Assembly: GCA_017617615.1 (NCBI GenBank)
Contig: JAFZVV010000010.1
Location: 1-64,000 of the forward strand
Length of the DNA stretch: 64,000 nt
Origin: Prevotella sp.
Lineage (GTDB): Bacteria; Bacteroidota; Bacteroidia; Bacteroidales; Bacteroidaceae
Direction: 5' to 3'
This document shows, in pieces, positions 46,620 to 55,843 of this stretch; position 1 is the stretch's first letter, and each line of letters begins with the position of its first letter. Made by a program: the position numbers and the translations under genes. The notes beneath the pieces were generated by a model. The model made no database searches. It worked only from the letters and a program-made list of their open reading frames with translations, and was not told the DNA's origin.

Positions 46620-47405
46620 ATGATATTCTATTTCTCAGGCACTGGCAATACCCGCTGGGCAGCCCAGGAGGTAAGCCGTGCAACAGGAGAATCGCTTTAC
46701 GACATAGCAGGCATAAAGGCGGACGACATGCCTGAGCTGGTATCCGGAGAGCGTATCGGAATCTGTTTCCCCGTTCATGCATGGCGCCCCCCGTTGCTGG
46801 TAAGGCATTTTGCCCGTGAGTTGGGCACGCATCTGCCTGACGCAGCGTCTCATTATCTATGGGTCCTTTGCACGGCAGGCGATGACATCGGTGAGACCAT
46901 GGATATATTGCAACACGACCTTGCTGTTGGTGGTCTCTCTGCACATAGCATGTTCTCATTGCTCATGCCCGAGACCTATGTAGGCCTTCCATTCATGGAT
47001 GTGGACACGCTTTCACGAGAAAGGGAGAAGACCTCTGGTGCCAGTGAAGACCTCTCGGCTTACATGACCAGCATTCTCAACAGGGAGCGAGGAGTCAAAA
47101 GGCTTCACCTAAGCCACTGGCCTCGTCTGAACAGCAGGTTTCTAGGGGGAGCGTTCTACCGCTGGCTTGTCAGCGACAAACCCTTTTGGTGCGACAGCAG
47201 CCGGTGTGTAGGCTGTGGCCTTTGCGCCAAGGCCTGTCCAGTGGGAAATATCATCATCGACGAGAATGGGCATCCCCGATGGACTCACGGTGGCCGTTGC
47301 CTTACCTGTTTCGCCTGCTACCACCATTGTCCTCACCATGCCATCGAATGGGGCGGACGTACACGGAAAAAAGGACAGTACTATTTTGGGAAGAACAAAC
47401 TATAA
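46620..47405 (+). CDS. EFR1-type flavodoxin/ferredoxin fusion protein
   Basis: A 261-residue redox protein: an N-terminal flavodoxin-like domain with the FMN phosphate loop FSGTGNT at 5-11, and a C-terminal 2[4Fe-4S] ferredoxin domain with CVGCGLCAKACP and CLTCFACYHHCP. Such EFR1-family proteins pass electrons in anaerobes; the partner is unknown. The start must be 46620, because the next in-frame ATG would remove the FMN loop. The secreted protease gene follows after 3 bases. Confidence 0.92.
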   Translation: MIFYFSGTGNTRWAAQEVSRATGESLYDIAGIKADDMPELVSGERIGICFPVHAWRPPLLVRHFARELGTHLPDAASHYLWVLCTAGDDIGETMDILQHDLAVGGLSAHSMFSLLMPETYVGLPFMDVDTLSREREKTSGASEDLSAYMTSILNRERGVKRLHLSHWPRLNSRFLGGAFYRWLVSDKPFWCDSSRCVGCGLCAKACPVGNIIIDENGHPRWTHGGRCLTCFACYHHCPHHAIEWGGRTRKKGQYYFGKNKL

Positions 47406-47408
47406 GAT

Positions 47409-49235
47409 ATGAAAAGAACAGTTTTTTCGATTATCTCCATGATAATCTGCATAAGTGCCTGGGCAGTGAAAGCCGACCCACGTCCTGTTGACGTGAAACA
47501 AGCCGATGGCACGACACTCACCGTGGTGCTCCATGGCGACGAGGATTTCCATTACTATACCACTACGGACGGCATCCTGCTCGTACAGCATCAAGGCGCC
47601 TACTATGTGGCATCTACTTGTAGTGACGGCAGTCTGGTAGCCACCTCGCTGCTGGCTCACAATGCAGCCCAGCGTACCATTGCAGAACAAACGGCTGCCC
47701 ATGCACAGGACATGACCCGGTTTATGCAAAGGGCAGAGAGCGAGGCCCATGCCCATAGGTTACAGAGAGAACCCATCGAGACCACTGGCAACATGTTTCC
47801 TCATGTGGGCAGTCCCCGTGTCGTAGTTATCCTTGCCGAGTTTGCCGATACCACATTCACTATCGAGAATACGAAACGCTCGTTTGAGGACTACTTCAAC
47901 TCCATGGAAGCAGACCTTCAGGACTATGGCCGTGGCGAGAACCGCAATGCATCGAGCGTGGGCAAATATTTCGCCGACGTGAGTTTCGGGAATTTCACCC
48001 CACAGTTTGATGTCTATGGCCCGGTGCGCCTGCCCGATTCCCTGAAGGTCTACGGTGGCACCGTCGCGGGCGGTGACGGAGAGAACATGGGCAAGCTGAT
48101 GAAAGATGCCTGCACGCTGATGAACGACAGCCTTGACTTCTCCCAGTATGATGCCAACAACGACGGGGAGGTAGACCTTGTCATCATTCTCTATGCTGGC
48201 TATTCCGAATCGATGGGGGGCAACTCCGCCGAATGTATCTGGCCGAAGTCAGGAACGACAGCTGGCGGGACATACGACGGGAAGACGGTGTCACGCTATG
48301 CCGTGAGCGCCGAACTCAATGGCTTCCCCGGATGCTGGAGTTCAGCACCATGGCAGCGCATCAATGGCATAGGCACCCTCTGCCATGAATTCTGCCACAC
48401 GATGGGCATGCCCGACTTCTATCCCACCGGAAAGCAGGGGCAGTCGGTGAAAGGCAACAACCAAGCCATGGAATACTGGAGCCTGATGGACAGCGGCAAC
48501 TATCTCATCAACGGCTACGAGCCAGTTGCCATGACCGCATGGGAGCGAGAGGCCTTTGGATGGATAGAAATATCCGACCTCATCGACTCACAAGACCTCG
48601 ACCTCACCTCCATCGATGCGGATGGCATTGCATATCGTATAGCCAACGACAACGACAATACCGGCAATGAGTATTTCATCATCGAGAACATCCAGAATAT
48701 CGGTCACAACCGTGCCCAGAAAGGGCATGGCATGTTGGTGTATCACATAGACTACGACCCCAACTTGTTCTCCATGAGCTACAACAAAGTGAACAACACG
48801 AAAGGCCATCCACGCATGACTATCGTTCCCGCCGACAACCTGTTGTTTGCCCAATACAATGTAGGACAGACCATCGACGGGGTTTACATCAACAATAAGT
48901 ATTTCTACGATGAACTGGCGGGCGACCCCTTCCCCGGCACCAGTCATGTGACAGCACTCAACGATACCACAGGCCATGTGAATTTCAAGGTATTCAACGG
49001 CGGCAAGCTCGACAAGGCTTTCGACGAAATAACTGAAAAGAGCAATGGTGTTGTGTCGCTGAAGTTCATCACCCAATTCGAAGAGTACGTTCTCGGCATC
49101 AATGACCTGCAAGAGGAAAGGCCCGTCGGCGACGAGCATGTGTATACCCTTGACGGTCGTCGTGTAGACAACCATGCCACGCTTCCCAAAGGCATTTATA
49201 TAAGGAATGGGAAAAAGATGGTAATTAAAGACTAA
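47409..49235 (+). CDS. Secreted M6-type metalloprotease
   Basis: Zinc endopeptidase of the M6 (immune inhibitor A-like) type. The 608 residues have a signal peptide (about 1-22), a pro-domain (about 25-130), and the catalytic domain with HEFCHTMGMPDF at 326-337, matching HExxHxxGxxD. The C-terminus VYTLDGRRV...LPKGIYIRNGKKMVIKD resembles the short C-terminal tails of secreted Prevotella proteins, suggesting surface sorting or type 9 secretion by inference. It follows the EFR1-type gene by 3 bases, an odd partner. Confidence 0.9.
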   Translation: MKRTVFSIISMIICISAWAVKADPRPVDVKQADGTTLTVVLHGDEDFHYYTTTDGILLVQHQGAYYVASTCSDGSLVATSLLAHNAAQRTIAEQTAAHAQDMTRFMQRAESEAHAHRLQREPIETTGNMFPHVGSPRVVVILAEFADTTFTIENTKRSFEDYFNSMEADLQDYGRGENRNASSVGKYFADVSFGNFTPQFDVYGPVRLPDSLKVYGGTVAGGDGENMGKLMKDACTLMNDSLDFSQYDANNDGEVDLVIILYAGYSESMGGNSAECIWPKSGTTAGGTYDGKTVSRYAVSAELNGFPGCWSSAPWQRINGIGTLCHEFCHTMGMPDFYPTGKQGQSVKGNNQAMEYWSLMDSGNYLINGYEPVAMTAWEREAFGWIEISDLIDSQDLDLTSIDADGIAYRIANDNDNTGNEYFIIENIQNIGHNRAQKGHGMLVYHIDYDPNLFSMSYNKVNNTKGHPRMTIVPADNLLFAQYNVGQTIDGVYINNKYFYDELAGDPFPGTSHVTALNDTTGHVNFKVFNGGKLDKAFDEITEKSNGVVSLKFITQFEEYVLGINDLQEERPVGDEHVYTLDGRRVDNHATLPKGIYIRNGKKMVIKD

Positions 49236-49267
49236 AGGCTAAAGATTGTCACAATATTTCCTCATAA

Positions 49268-49310
49268 AAAACGGAGGCACAGAGTTTTTCTCTATGCCTC
49301 CGTTTCTTTT
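49268..49310 (+). terminator. Terminator after the M6 protease
   Basis: AAACGGAGGCACAGAG pairs with CTCTATGCCTCCGTTT (one C:A mismatch) around a 5-T loop, followed by CTTTT. Between convergent genes. Confidence 0.85.
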
Positions 49311-49382
49311 GTAGATAACGATATCTTCTCCGTTTTCACAAGTAAAGGAATACACGTCACTTTCGCTTCCTTTATAAAATCA

Positions 49383-50060
49383 TCAGTAGACCCGCTCACC
49401 AAAGATCGAGGTGCCCACACGCACCATCGTGCTCCGGCATTCGCAGGCCACAGGATAGTCGTGGCTCATGCCCCAGCTGCGCTCGCAGAAACTGTCGTCG
49501 GCGGCAAAATACTTGGCTTTCACCTCGTCGAAGAAATCGGCTGCCACAAGCATCTCCCTGCGCACCTGTTCCATGTCGTCGACAAACGATGCCATCATCA
49601 TCAGTCCACAAATCTTCACATGGTCGAGCGTGCGCCATTCTCCGTCGTCAAGCAAAGTCCGGCATTCATCAAGCGATAGACCATACTTCGTTTCCTCCGC
49701 GGCGATATGCAGTTCGAGCAACACTTTCACCACCCTGTCGTGCCTAGCCGCCTGACGGTTGATCTCACGCAACAGCCGCATGGAATCCACCGCATCTATC
49801 ATGGCCACATAGGGAACGACATACTTCACCTTGTTGGTTTGCAGATGACCGATGAAATGCCACTCAATGTCGGTGGGCAACACCTCGTGCTTCACCTGCA
49901 TCTCCTGCACATGGCTCTCGCCGAAGGCACGCTGGCCCTCGTCATACGCCTCGAGAATGCTCTCTGCTGGATGGTATTTGCTCACCGCCACCAGCTTGAC
50001 CTGTGGAGGCAGGCTGTCGAGTACCCGGCGCAGGTTTTGGCTCACGTCTCCCTTCATCAT
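49383..50060 (-). CDS. YggS-family pyridoxal 5'-phosphate homeostasis protein
   Basis: Binds PLP and helps keep free PLP and amino acid pools in balance. The 225 residues show the PLP lysine at about 28 in KLVAVSKYHP, GESHVQEM, WHFIGHLQTNK, and the closing RVGTSIFGERVY of the YggS/PROSC fold. Start at 50060 or 50057 (MMK). It lies 11 bases after the DUF4494 gene and is probably cotranscribed with it. Confidence 0.93.
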   Translation of the reverse strand: MMKGDVSQNLRRVLDSLPPQVKLVAVSKYHPAESILEAYDEGQRAFGESHVQEMQVKHEVLPTDIEWHFIGHLQTNKVKYVVPYVAMIDAVDSMRLLREINRQAARHDRVVKVLLELHIAAEETKYGLSLDECRTLLDDGEWRTLDHVKICGLMMMASFVDDMEQVRREMLVAADFFDEVKAKYFAADDSFCERSWGMSHDYPVACECRSTMVRVGTSIFGERVY

Positions 50061-50071
50061 CTTCGTATCCT

Positions 50072-50539
50072 TTACTGTTCGGCAGCCACGAGAGCGGCTT
50101 TATGTTCATAGACATCCATAATCATCGTCTCAGCGATGCTGGCAATGCTATAATCGATAGCGGTCGTGCCCATCACTTCCTCGATATGCTTGACGGCCAC
50201 ATGGAGCGACCCTGCCTGCACAAGATAATAGACATTCGAGCGTTTCTCCTTGGCAGTCTTCTCGTCGATGGTGATGAACTGCAGCTTTGCCTTATACCAT
50301 TTGTCATCGCTGTCGGCATCACTGAAGAACACCTCTTTGTAAGACGCCTTCTTGATGTCTGCCACCTCAAACTCACCACTGATATACGACGACATCTCCT
50401 CGGTTATTGATGTCTCGGCCTCTGTAAAACTCAGGGCGTCAACGGTATATTGTTCGGTCACCTTTTTCTGCAATCCATCTTCCATTGTTTTCTCATAACG
50501 GATTTTGGTCTCAAACCAGTCTGCTGTTCTTGATCTCAT
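50072..50539 (-). CDS. DUF4494 protein
   Basis: A 155-residue cytosolic protein without signal or membrane segment. It fits DUF4494, a Bacteroidota family, with WFETKIRYEKTMEDGLQKKVTEQYTVDALSFTEAE at the start and IAETMIMDVYEH near the end. Its function is unknown. It is followed by yggS in the same unit. The ATG at 50539 lies downstream of a -7 box; longer frames do not respect it. Confidence 0.85.
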   Translation of the reverse strand: MRSRTADWFETKIRYEKTMEDGLQKKVTEQYTVDALSFTEAETSITEEMSSYISGEFEVADIKKASYKEVFFSDADSDDKWYKAKLQFITIDEKTAKEKRSNVYYLVQAGSLHVAVKHIEEVMGTTAIDYSIASIAETMIMDVYEHKAALVAAEQ

Positions 50540-50565
50540 TGTTTCTGTTTTTAAAGTTTCGAGGG

Positions 50566-50600
50566 GCAAAGGTAGTGAAAAATCCGGTTAAAAGCACAAA
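50566..50600 (-). promoter_or_regulatory. Promoter of DUF4494-yggS
   Basis: TTTG at 50600-50597 and TACCTTTGC at 50574-50566, 22 bases apart, 26 bases before the ATG at 50539. Confidence 0.65.
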
Positions 50601-50709
50601 AACCACAACCTGATTCAAAAAAAAGAGAGAATTGATGTAGCAATTTTGTGTTTTACACGTCTAATAAGCAGATAGTATACAAATCTTTATCATTCAACTT
50701 AACAAAAAA

Positions 50710-51429
50710 ATGAAAATGAAATCATGTCCTACGATTTGGTTGTATGTCTTAGCAATGACTATGACTATGACTTTGGCCTTCAGTTCATGCGATAGTAAAA
50801 AGGAAGTGTTCACTTCGGGGAATCCGTCGATCGTGTCAGGACAGCCCGTTCCGTTGGAAGGCTCGTTCGACCGTATCAACATTTCGGGAGTAGACGAAGT
50901 CACTATTGCACATGGAGACTCGTCGCAAGTGATTCTCTCTGGCGATGAGGATGCCATTTCGCGCTTCAGCGTTTCCAACAAAGACAACCTTCTCGTCGTC
51001 AAGAAAACCACAAACGAACGGTTACTTCGGCATCAGCGTGTGCATGTTCACGTCGTATTGCCCGTGTTGCATGAGATGAACATGGCAGGCATTGGAAATG
51101 TAAAGTTGCAGGACGAGACCAAGACCGACCGTCTGGATGTGGACATCAACGGCTGTGGAAGCATGCAAGCCAAAGGCATTGTCTGTGATCGGTTGAAAAT
51201 GAGTTTTGCGGGAGTAAGCAAAGTGGACCTCGATGAAGTGACGGCGCAAGACGCATCGATGTCAATCAATGGGGTGGGAAGTGTGCAAGCCCGCTTCACT
51301 GACACAGGGGTGCTCAACTGCTCGGCCAACGGAACCGGCAGTGTCAGCCTAAAAGGAAACGTGAAATCTTTCAGTAAAAAGAGCGCAGGCGTAGGGCAGT
51401 TCGACACCAAGGAACTGGTCGTAGAGTAA
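50710..51429 (+). CDS. Head GIN-domain (DUF2807) lipoprotein
   Basis: A 239-residue lipoprotein with lipobox LAFSSC (Cys at about 27) and a DUF2807 beta-solenoid of repeated G-x-G turns (INISGVDEVTI, MAGIGNVKL, INGCGSMQAKG, FAGVSKVDL, INGVGSVQARF, ANGTGSVSL). The family is common in Bacteroidota; its function is unknown, perhaps adhesion or a structural surface role. A start at 50716 (MKSCPT) is as likely as 50710. The 5' region 50601-50709 is A/T-rich without a clear promoter. Confidence 0.87.
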   Translation: MKMKSCPTIWLYVLAMTMTMTLAFSSCDSKKEVFTSGNPSIVSGQPVPLEGSFDRINISGVDEVTIAHGDSSQVILSGDEDAISRFSVSNKDNLLVVKKTTNERLLRHQRVHVHVVLPVLHEMNMAGIGNVKLQDETKTDRLDVDINGCGSMQAKGIVCDRLKMSFAGVSKVDLDEVTAQDASMSINGVGSVQARFTDTGVLNCSANGTGSVSLKGNVKSFSKKSAGVGQFDTKELVVE

Positions 51430-51543
51430 AAGGGGTGCCCGAAGGTAGGATGCGCCTGCCTATATGACACTGTGTTCAAGGATAGCAGGCAAAGATGGAA
51501 ACAAAAACTTTGTTTTTTGTTTCGCATTGCGCTCGGTTTTCAC

Positions 51544-51552
51544 TACCTTTGC
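51544..51552 (+). promoter_or_regulatory. -7 box of the aminotransferase gene
   Basis: TACCTTTGC, 20 bases before the ATG at 51573, giving a short leader. A TTTG lies 24 bases further up (51516-51519). Confidence 0.55.
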
Positions 51553-51572
51553 ACCCAAATTGCAATTTTACT

Positions 51573-52778
51573 ATGCCAGAGATATCCATACGCGGACATG
51601 AGATGCCGGAGTCACCTATCAGGAAATTGGCTCCTCTCGCTGCCGCAGCCAAGAAAAGAGGCACGAAAGTCTACCATCTGAACATCGGTCAGCCCGACCT
51701 CCCCACACCCCGTGAGGGCATTGAAGCCTTGAAGGGCATCGACCGTGACATCCTGGAATACTCCCCGTCACAGGGATACCAGAGTTATCGCGAAAAACTG
51801 GTAGGCTATTACAGGAAATACAACATCAATGTGAGTGCCGACGACATCATCATCACGTCGGGCGGCAGCGAGGCTGTACTTTTCGCCTTCCTCTCCTGTC
51901 TTAATCCCGGCGACGAGATTATCGTCCCCGAACCCGCCTATGCCAACTACATGGCTTTTGCCATCTCTGCCGGCGCGAAAATCAAGACGATAGCCACGAC
52001 CATTGACGAAGGGTTCTCTCTTCCCAAGGTAGAGAAGTTCGAAGAACTTATCAATGAGCGCACACGTGCCATCATGATCTGCAACCCCAACAATCCCACA
52101 GGCTATCTCTATACGCGCCGCGAAATGAACCAAATCAGGGATTTGGTGAAGAAATACGACCTCTACCTGTTCTCCGATGAGGTATACCGGGAGTATATCT
52201 ATACCGGTTCGCCATATATCAGCGCCTGCCATCTGGAAGGTATCGAACAGAACGTCATCCTCATCGATTCGGTGTCGAAACGCTATTCGGAGTGCGGCAT
52301 CCGAATCGGAGCCCTCATCACGAAAAACGCTGCCGTGCGTGCCGCCGTGATGAAATTCTGTCAGGCCCGCCTCTCACCGCCACTCATCGGCCAGATTATC
52401 GCCGAGGCATCACTCGATGCCACCGAGGAGTATTACCGCGACGTTTACGACGAATATGTGGAGCGCCGCAAATGTCTGATAGACGGACTGAACCGCATCC
52501 CCGGCGTATATTCTCCCATTCCCATGGGTGCGTTCTACACCGTGGCCAAGTTGCCTGTCGATGATGCCGAGAAATTCTGCCGTTGGTGTCTGGAGAAATT
52601 CAACTACGAGGGCGAGACCGTGATGATGGCCCCTGCCTCGGGTTTCTACACCACACCTGGCGCCGGCATCAATCAGGTACGCATTGCCTATGTGCTGAAG
52701 AAAGACGACCTCATCCGTGCCCTCATCGTACTACGCAAGGCACTGGAAGCCTACCCGGGGCGCGTAGACGAACAATAA
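51573..52778 (+). CDS. Class I/II PLP aminotransferase (aspartate-type)
   Basis: Fold type I aminotransferase of 401 residues. LNIGQPDLPTPREG, CNPNNPTGYLYTRREM and the PLP lysine at 236 in DSVSKRYSECGIRIG are visible; the last Arg lies in NQVRIAYVL. The sequence resembles AspB-type aspartate or aromatic aminotransferases; exact substrates are not settled. The ATG at 51573 fits the -7 box 20 bases upstream. A LolCE/FtsX-like permease gene follows after 17 bases. Confidence 0.92.
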   Translation: MPEISIRGHEMPESPIRKLAPLAAAAKKRGTKVYHLNIGQPDLPTPREGIEALKGIDRDILEYSPSQGYQSYREKLVGYYRKYNINVSADDIIITSGGSEAVLFAFLSCLNPGDEIIVPEPAYANYMAFAISAGAKIKTIATTIDEGFSLPKVEKFEELINERTRAIMICNPNNPTGYLYTRREMNQIRDLVKKYDLYLFSDEVYREYIYTGSPYISACHLEGIEQNVILIDSVSKRYSECGIRIGALITKNAAVRAAVMKFCQARLSPPLIGQIIAEASLDATEEYYRDVYDEYVERRKCLIDGLNRIPGVYSPIPMGAFYTVAKLPVDDAEKFCRWCLEKFNYEGETVMMAPASGFYTTPGAGINQVRIAYVLKKDDLIRALIVLRKALEAYPGRVDEQ

Positions 52779-52795
52779 CGACATCTCCTAACAGC

Positions 52796-54043
52796 ATGAA
52801 CCTCCCCCTGTTCATAGCCAAGCGTATCTATCACGACGAAGACGACCGCCGCAAGGTGAGCCGCCCGGCTATACGCATCGCCACTGCCGGCGTGGCCATC
52901 GGCCTTGCCGTGATGATCGTCTCGGTGTGTGTGGTAGTTGGATTCAAGCACACCATCCGCGACAAAGTAGTGGGGTTCGGCAGCCACATCACCGTGGCCG
53001 ACTACATGACACTCCAAAGCGACGCCCCCTACCCCATCTGCATCGATGACAGCATGATGGAGGTTCTCCATGGCATCAAGGGAGTAACCCACGTACAACG
53101 GTTCTCGCAGAAACAGGGTATCCTCAAGACCGACGACGATTTCCTCGGTGTGGTGCTTAAGGGCGTGGGACCGGAGTACGACACCACTTTCATCAGCAAC
53201 CATCTGGTTGAAGGCACCATGCCCGTGTTCAGCGATACATCGAGTACAAACAGGATTGTCGTCTCGAAACTGATTGCCGACAAGCTGCGCCTGAAGACAG
53301 GCGACCGCATCTATGCCTATTTCATGAACGACAATGATGTCCGCACCCGCCGTTTCGCCATCGCTGGCGTATACAATACCAACCTGAAGCATTTCGACGA
53401 GACCCTCTGCCTGACTGACCTCTACACCATATCAAGGCTCAACGGATGGGAGCCAGGACGGGTAAGTGGCGCAGAACTTACCGTAGGCGACTTCGATGCG
53501 CTCGAGGACATCGACCAGGAGATGAACGCAAAGGTAGACCGCACAGCCGACCACGACGGAGCCGTTATCTCTTCGCTGACCATCCAGAAGATGTATCCCC
53601 AAATATTTGCATGGCTGGACTTGCTCGACCTTGACGTATGGATTATCCTCGCCTTGATGATTGCCGTGGCAGGATTCACGATGATTTCAGGACTTCTCAT
53701 CATTATCATTGAGCGTACCAGCATGATAGGCACATTGAAAGCCCTGGGTGCGAAAAACCGGTCAATACGCCACACGTTCTTGTGGTTTGCCGTCTTCATC
53801 ATCGTAAAGGGGATGGTAATTGGCAATGTCATCGGCCTGGGAATATGCCTCCTACAACACTATTTCGGACTGGTGAAACTTGATGCCGAGACCTACTATG
53901 TAGACGTGGTGCCCGTCGAGGTCAACGTGCCCCTTATCCTGTTGCTCAACCTTGCTACGCTGCTCATCAGTGTGGTTGTCTTGATAGCGCCAAGTTTCCT
54001 CATCACGCACATCCAGCCTGCAAAAGCCATCAAATATGAGTAG
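52796..54043 (+). CDS. FtsX/LolCE-like ABC permease
   Basis: A 415-residue inner-membrane protein with the LolC/E (MacB/FtsX) layout: one N-terminal helix (about 27-50, RIATAGVAIGLAVMIVSVCVVV), a large periplasmic domain (about 55-265) and three C-terminal helices (from about 275). It probably helps release outer-membrane lipoproteins with the ATPase LolD, encoded elsewhere. The C-terminus HIQPAKAIKYE fits the family. The ATG at 52796 is preferred to a longer frame that overlaps the aminotransferase. Confidence 0.9.
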   Translation: MNLPLFIAKRIYHDEDDRRKVSRPAIRIATAGVAIGLAVMIVSVCVVVGFKHTIRDKVVGFGSHITVADYMTLQSDAPYPICIDDSMMEVLHGIKGVTHVQRFSQKQGILKTDDDFLGVVLKGVGPEYDTTFISNHLVEGTMPVFSDTSSTNRIVVSKLIADKLRLKTGDRIYAYFMNDNDVRTRRFAIAGVYNTNLKHFDETLCLTDLYTISRLNGWEPGRVSGAELTVGDFDALEDIDQEMNAKVDRTADHDGAVISSLTIQKMYPQIFAWLDLLDLDVWIILALMIAVAGFTMISGLLIIIIERTSMIGTLKALGAKNRSIRHTFLWFAVFIIVKGMVIGNVIGLGICLLQHYFGLVKLDAETYYVDVVPVEVNVPLILLLNLATLLISVVVLIAPSFLITHIQPAKAIKYE

Positions 54044-54109
54044 ATTTGTCGGTTTTTGTAGTCTATTTGCCACATAAATAATATTTCATCGAAAATTTGC
54101 ACATTTTTT

Positions 54110-54141
54110 TTTGAAATGTGCAGAATAGATATTATCTTTGC
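54110..54141 (+). promoter_or_regulatory. Promoter of the acyl-CoA ligase pair
   Basis: TTTG (54110-54113) and TATCTTTGC (54133-54141), 19 bases apart, 34 bases before the ATG at 54176. Confidence 0.75.
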
Positions 54142-54175
54142 ACAAAATTTGTTTTTTTGTGCAACGGAACACTTT

Positions 54176-55831
54176 ATGAGTTTCAACAAGACCATTGAGA
54201 AAAGTATTGTCTCGAACTGGAACTACGACGCCCTTACTGACTACAAGGGAGCCACTCTCCAATTCAATGATGTGGCCCGCAAGATAGAAAAGGTACACAT
54301 CCTCCTGGAACAAATCGGAATCAAGAAAGGCGACAAGATCGCGTTGTGCGGTCGCAACAGTGCCCATTGGGCAGTGGCCTTTCTTGCCACGCTGTCGTAT
54401 GGGGCAGTAGCCGTACCGATTCTCCATGAGTTCAATGCCGAACAGATACACAACATCGTAAACCATAGTGAGTCACGCATCCTCTTCGTGGGCGATGTCG
54501 TGGCCAAGACAATTGATGCCGAAGCCATGCCCCAACTGGAGGGAATCATCTTCCTACCCGACTTCTCGCTCCTGGTATCAAGATCGGAGGCACTCACCTA
54601 TGGACGTGAGCACCTCAATGAACTTTTCGGAAAGAAATACCCCGAAAAGTTCAAGCCTACGGACGTGTGCTACTATGAAGACGATGAAGAAGAACTTGCC
54701 CTGATCAATTACACCAGCGGCACCACTGGCTTCTCGAAGGGTGTGATGCTTCCTTACCGCGCACTGATGGGCAATATCGAATTCATACTGGAGTATCTGG
54801 CGTATCCGTACATGAAACCCCAGACCAACATGCTGAGCATCCTTCCGATGGCCCATATGTATGGCATGGCTGTGGAATTCCTCTATCCCTTCATCTACGG
54901 CATCCACATCTACTTTCTCACCCGTCTCCCCTCCCCTGCCATCATTGCACAGGCTTTCTCCGACATCAAGCCGTCGCTCATCGTAACCGTACCGCTGATT
55001 ATCGAGAAAATCATCCGCAAGAAAGTGTTTCCCAAGATACAGAACAATATCATGCGCCTGTTGCTCACCATGCCCGTCATCAGCAAACGGGTAAAGCAGA
55101 AAATCTGCGAGCAGGTGTATGAAGCCTTTGGCGGCAACGCCTATGAGGTCATCATTGGCGGTGCAGCACTCAACCAAGAGGTGGAGACATTCCTCCACAG
55201 CATCGACTTCCCCTATACCGTGGGCTATGGCACCACTGAATGTGCACCGCTGATAGCCTACAGCGACTACAAAGACCGGGTGCCCGGCAGTTGCGGCACA
55301 CCTGTGAAAGGCATGGAGGTACGCATCCTCAGCCGTGACCCCGAAAATGTGGAAGGCGAGATAGTGACACGCGGGCGCAATGTGATGCTGGGCTACTACA
55401 AGAATGAGGAAGCCACTCGCGAAGCCATCGACAAAGACGGATGGTATCACACCGGCGACCTGGGCACGATGAGTGCCGACGGCCATATCTTCATCCGCGG
55501 CAGGAAGAAAAACATGCTGCTCAGCGCAAATGGGCAGAACGTATATCCCGAAGAGATTGAAGACCGTCTCAACAGTATGGCCCTGGTGGGCGAGAGCATT
55601 GTGGTGCAACGCGACGAAAAGTTCGTGGCCATCGTCCATCCCGACTACGACGAAGTCCGTAATCTTGGTTTCACCAACGAAGACCTCGTCAACGTGATGG
55701 AGCAGAACCGCAAGGACCTGAATACCGTTCTCCCCTCCTACAGCAAGATCTCCACCATCGAGATTCATCAGGAAGAATTTGCCAAGACTCCCAAGAAAAG
55801 CATCAAAAGATACTTATACCAAAACGTTTGA
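54176..55831 (+). CDS. Long-chain acyl-CoA ligase, first of a tandem pair
   Basis: Adenylate-forming enzyme of 551 residues that should activate fatty acids to acyl-CoA. The AMP-binding motif INYTSGTTGFSKGVML lies at about 178-193, then VGYGTTECAPLIAYSDY, GWYHTGDLGTMSADG and the C-terminal GRKKNMLLSANGQNVYPEEIE. The start MSFNKTIEKSIVSNW is placed after the promoter. The following gene is a close paralogue. Whether each prefers different acyl chains cannot be told. Confidence 0.92.
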   Translation: MSFNKTIEKSIVSNWNYDALTDYKGATLQFNDVARKIEKVHILLEQIGIKKGDKIALCGRNSAHWAVAFLATLSYGAVAVPILHEFNAEQIHNIVNHSESRILFVGDVVAKTIDAEAMPQLEGIIFLPDFSLLVSRSEALTYGREHLNELFGKKYPEKFKPTDVCYYEDDEEELALINYTSGTTGFSKGVMLPYRALMGNIEFILEYLAYPYMKPQTNMLSILPMAHMYGMAVEFLYPFIYGIHIYFLTRLPSPAIIAQAFSDIKPSLIVTVPLIIEKIIRKKVFPKIQNNIMRLLLTMPVISKRVKQKICEQVYEAFGGNAYEVIIGGAALNQEVETFLHSIDFPYTVGYGTTECAPLIAYSDYKDRVPGSCGTPVKGMEVRILSRDPENVEGEIVTRGRNVMLGYYKNEEATREAIDKDGWYHTGDLGTMSADGHIFIRGRKKNMLLSANGQNVYPEEIEDRLNSMALVGESIVVQRDEKFVAIVHPDYDEVRNLGFTNEDLVNVMEQNRKDLNTVLPSYSKISTIEIHQEEFAKTPKKSIKRYLYQNV

Positions 55832-55843
55832 AAAATATACGTT

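Noticed and set aside
54578..55768. Long antisense open frame (396 codons) across the first acyl-CoA ligase
   Set aside because: It lies wholly opposite a clear gene with strong motifs and has a His/Val-rich composition typical of shadow frames. The same holds for 2739-3563, 17142-17945 and 385-1077.
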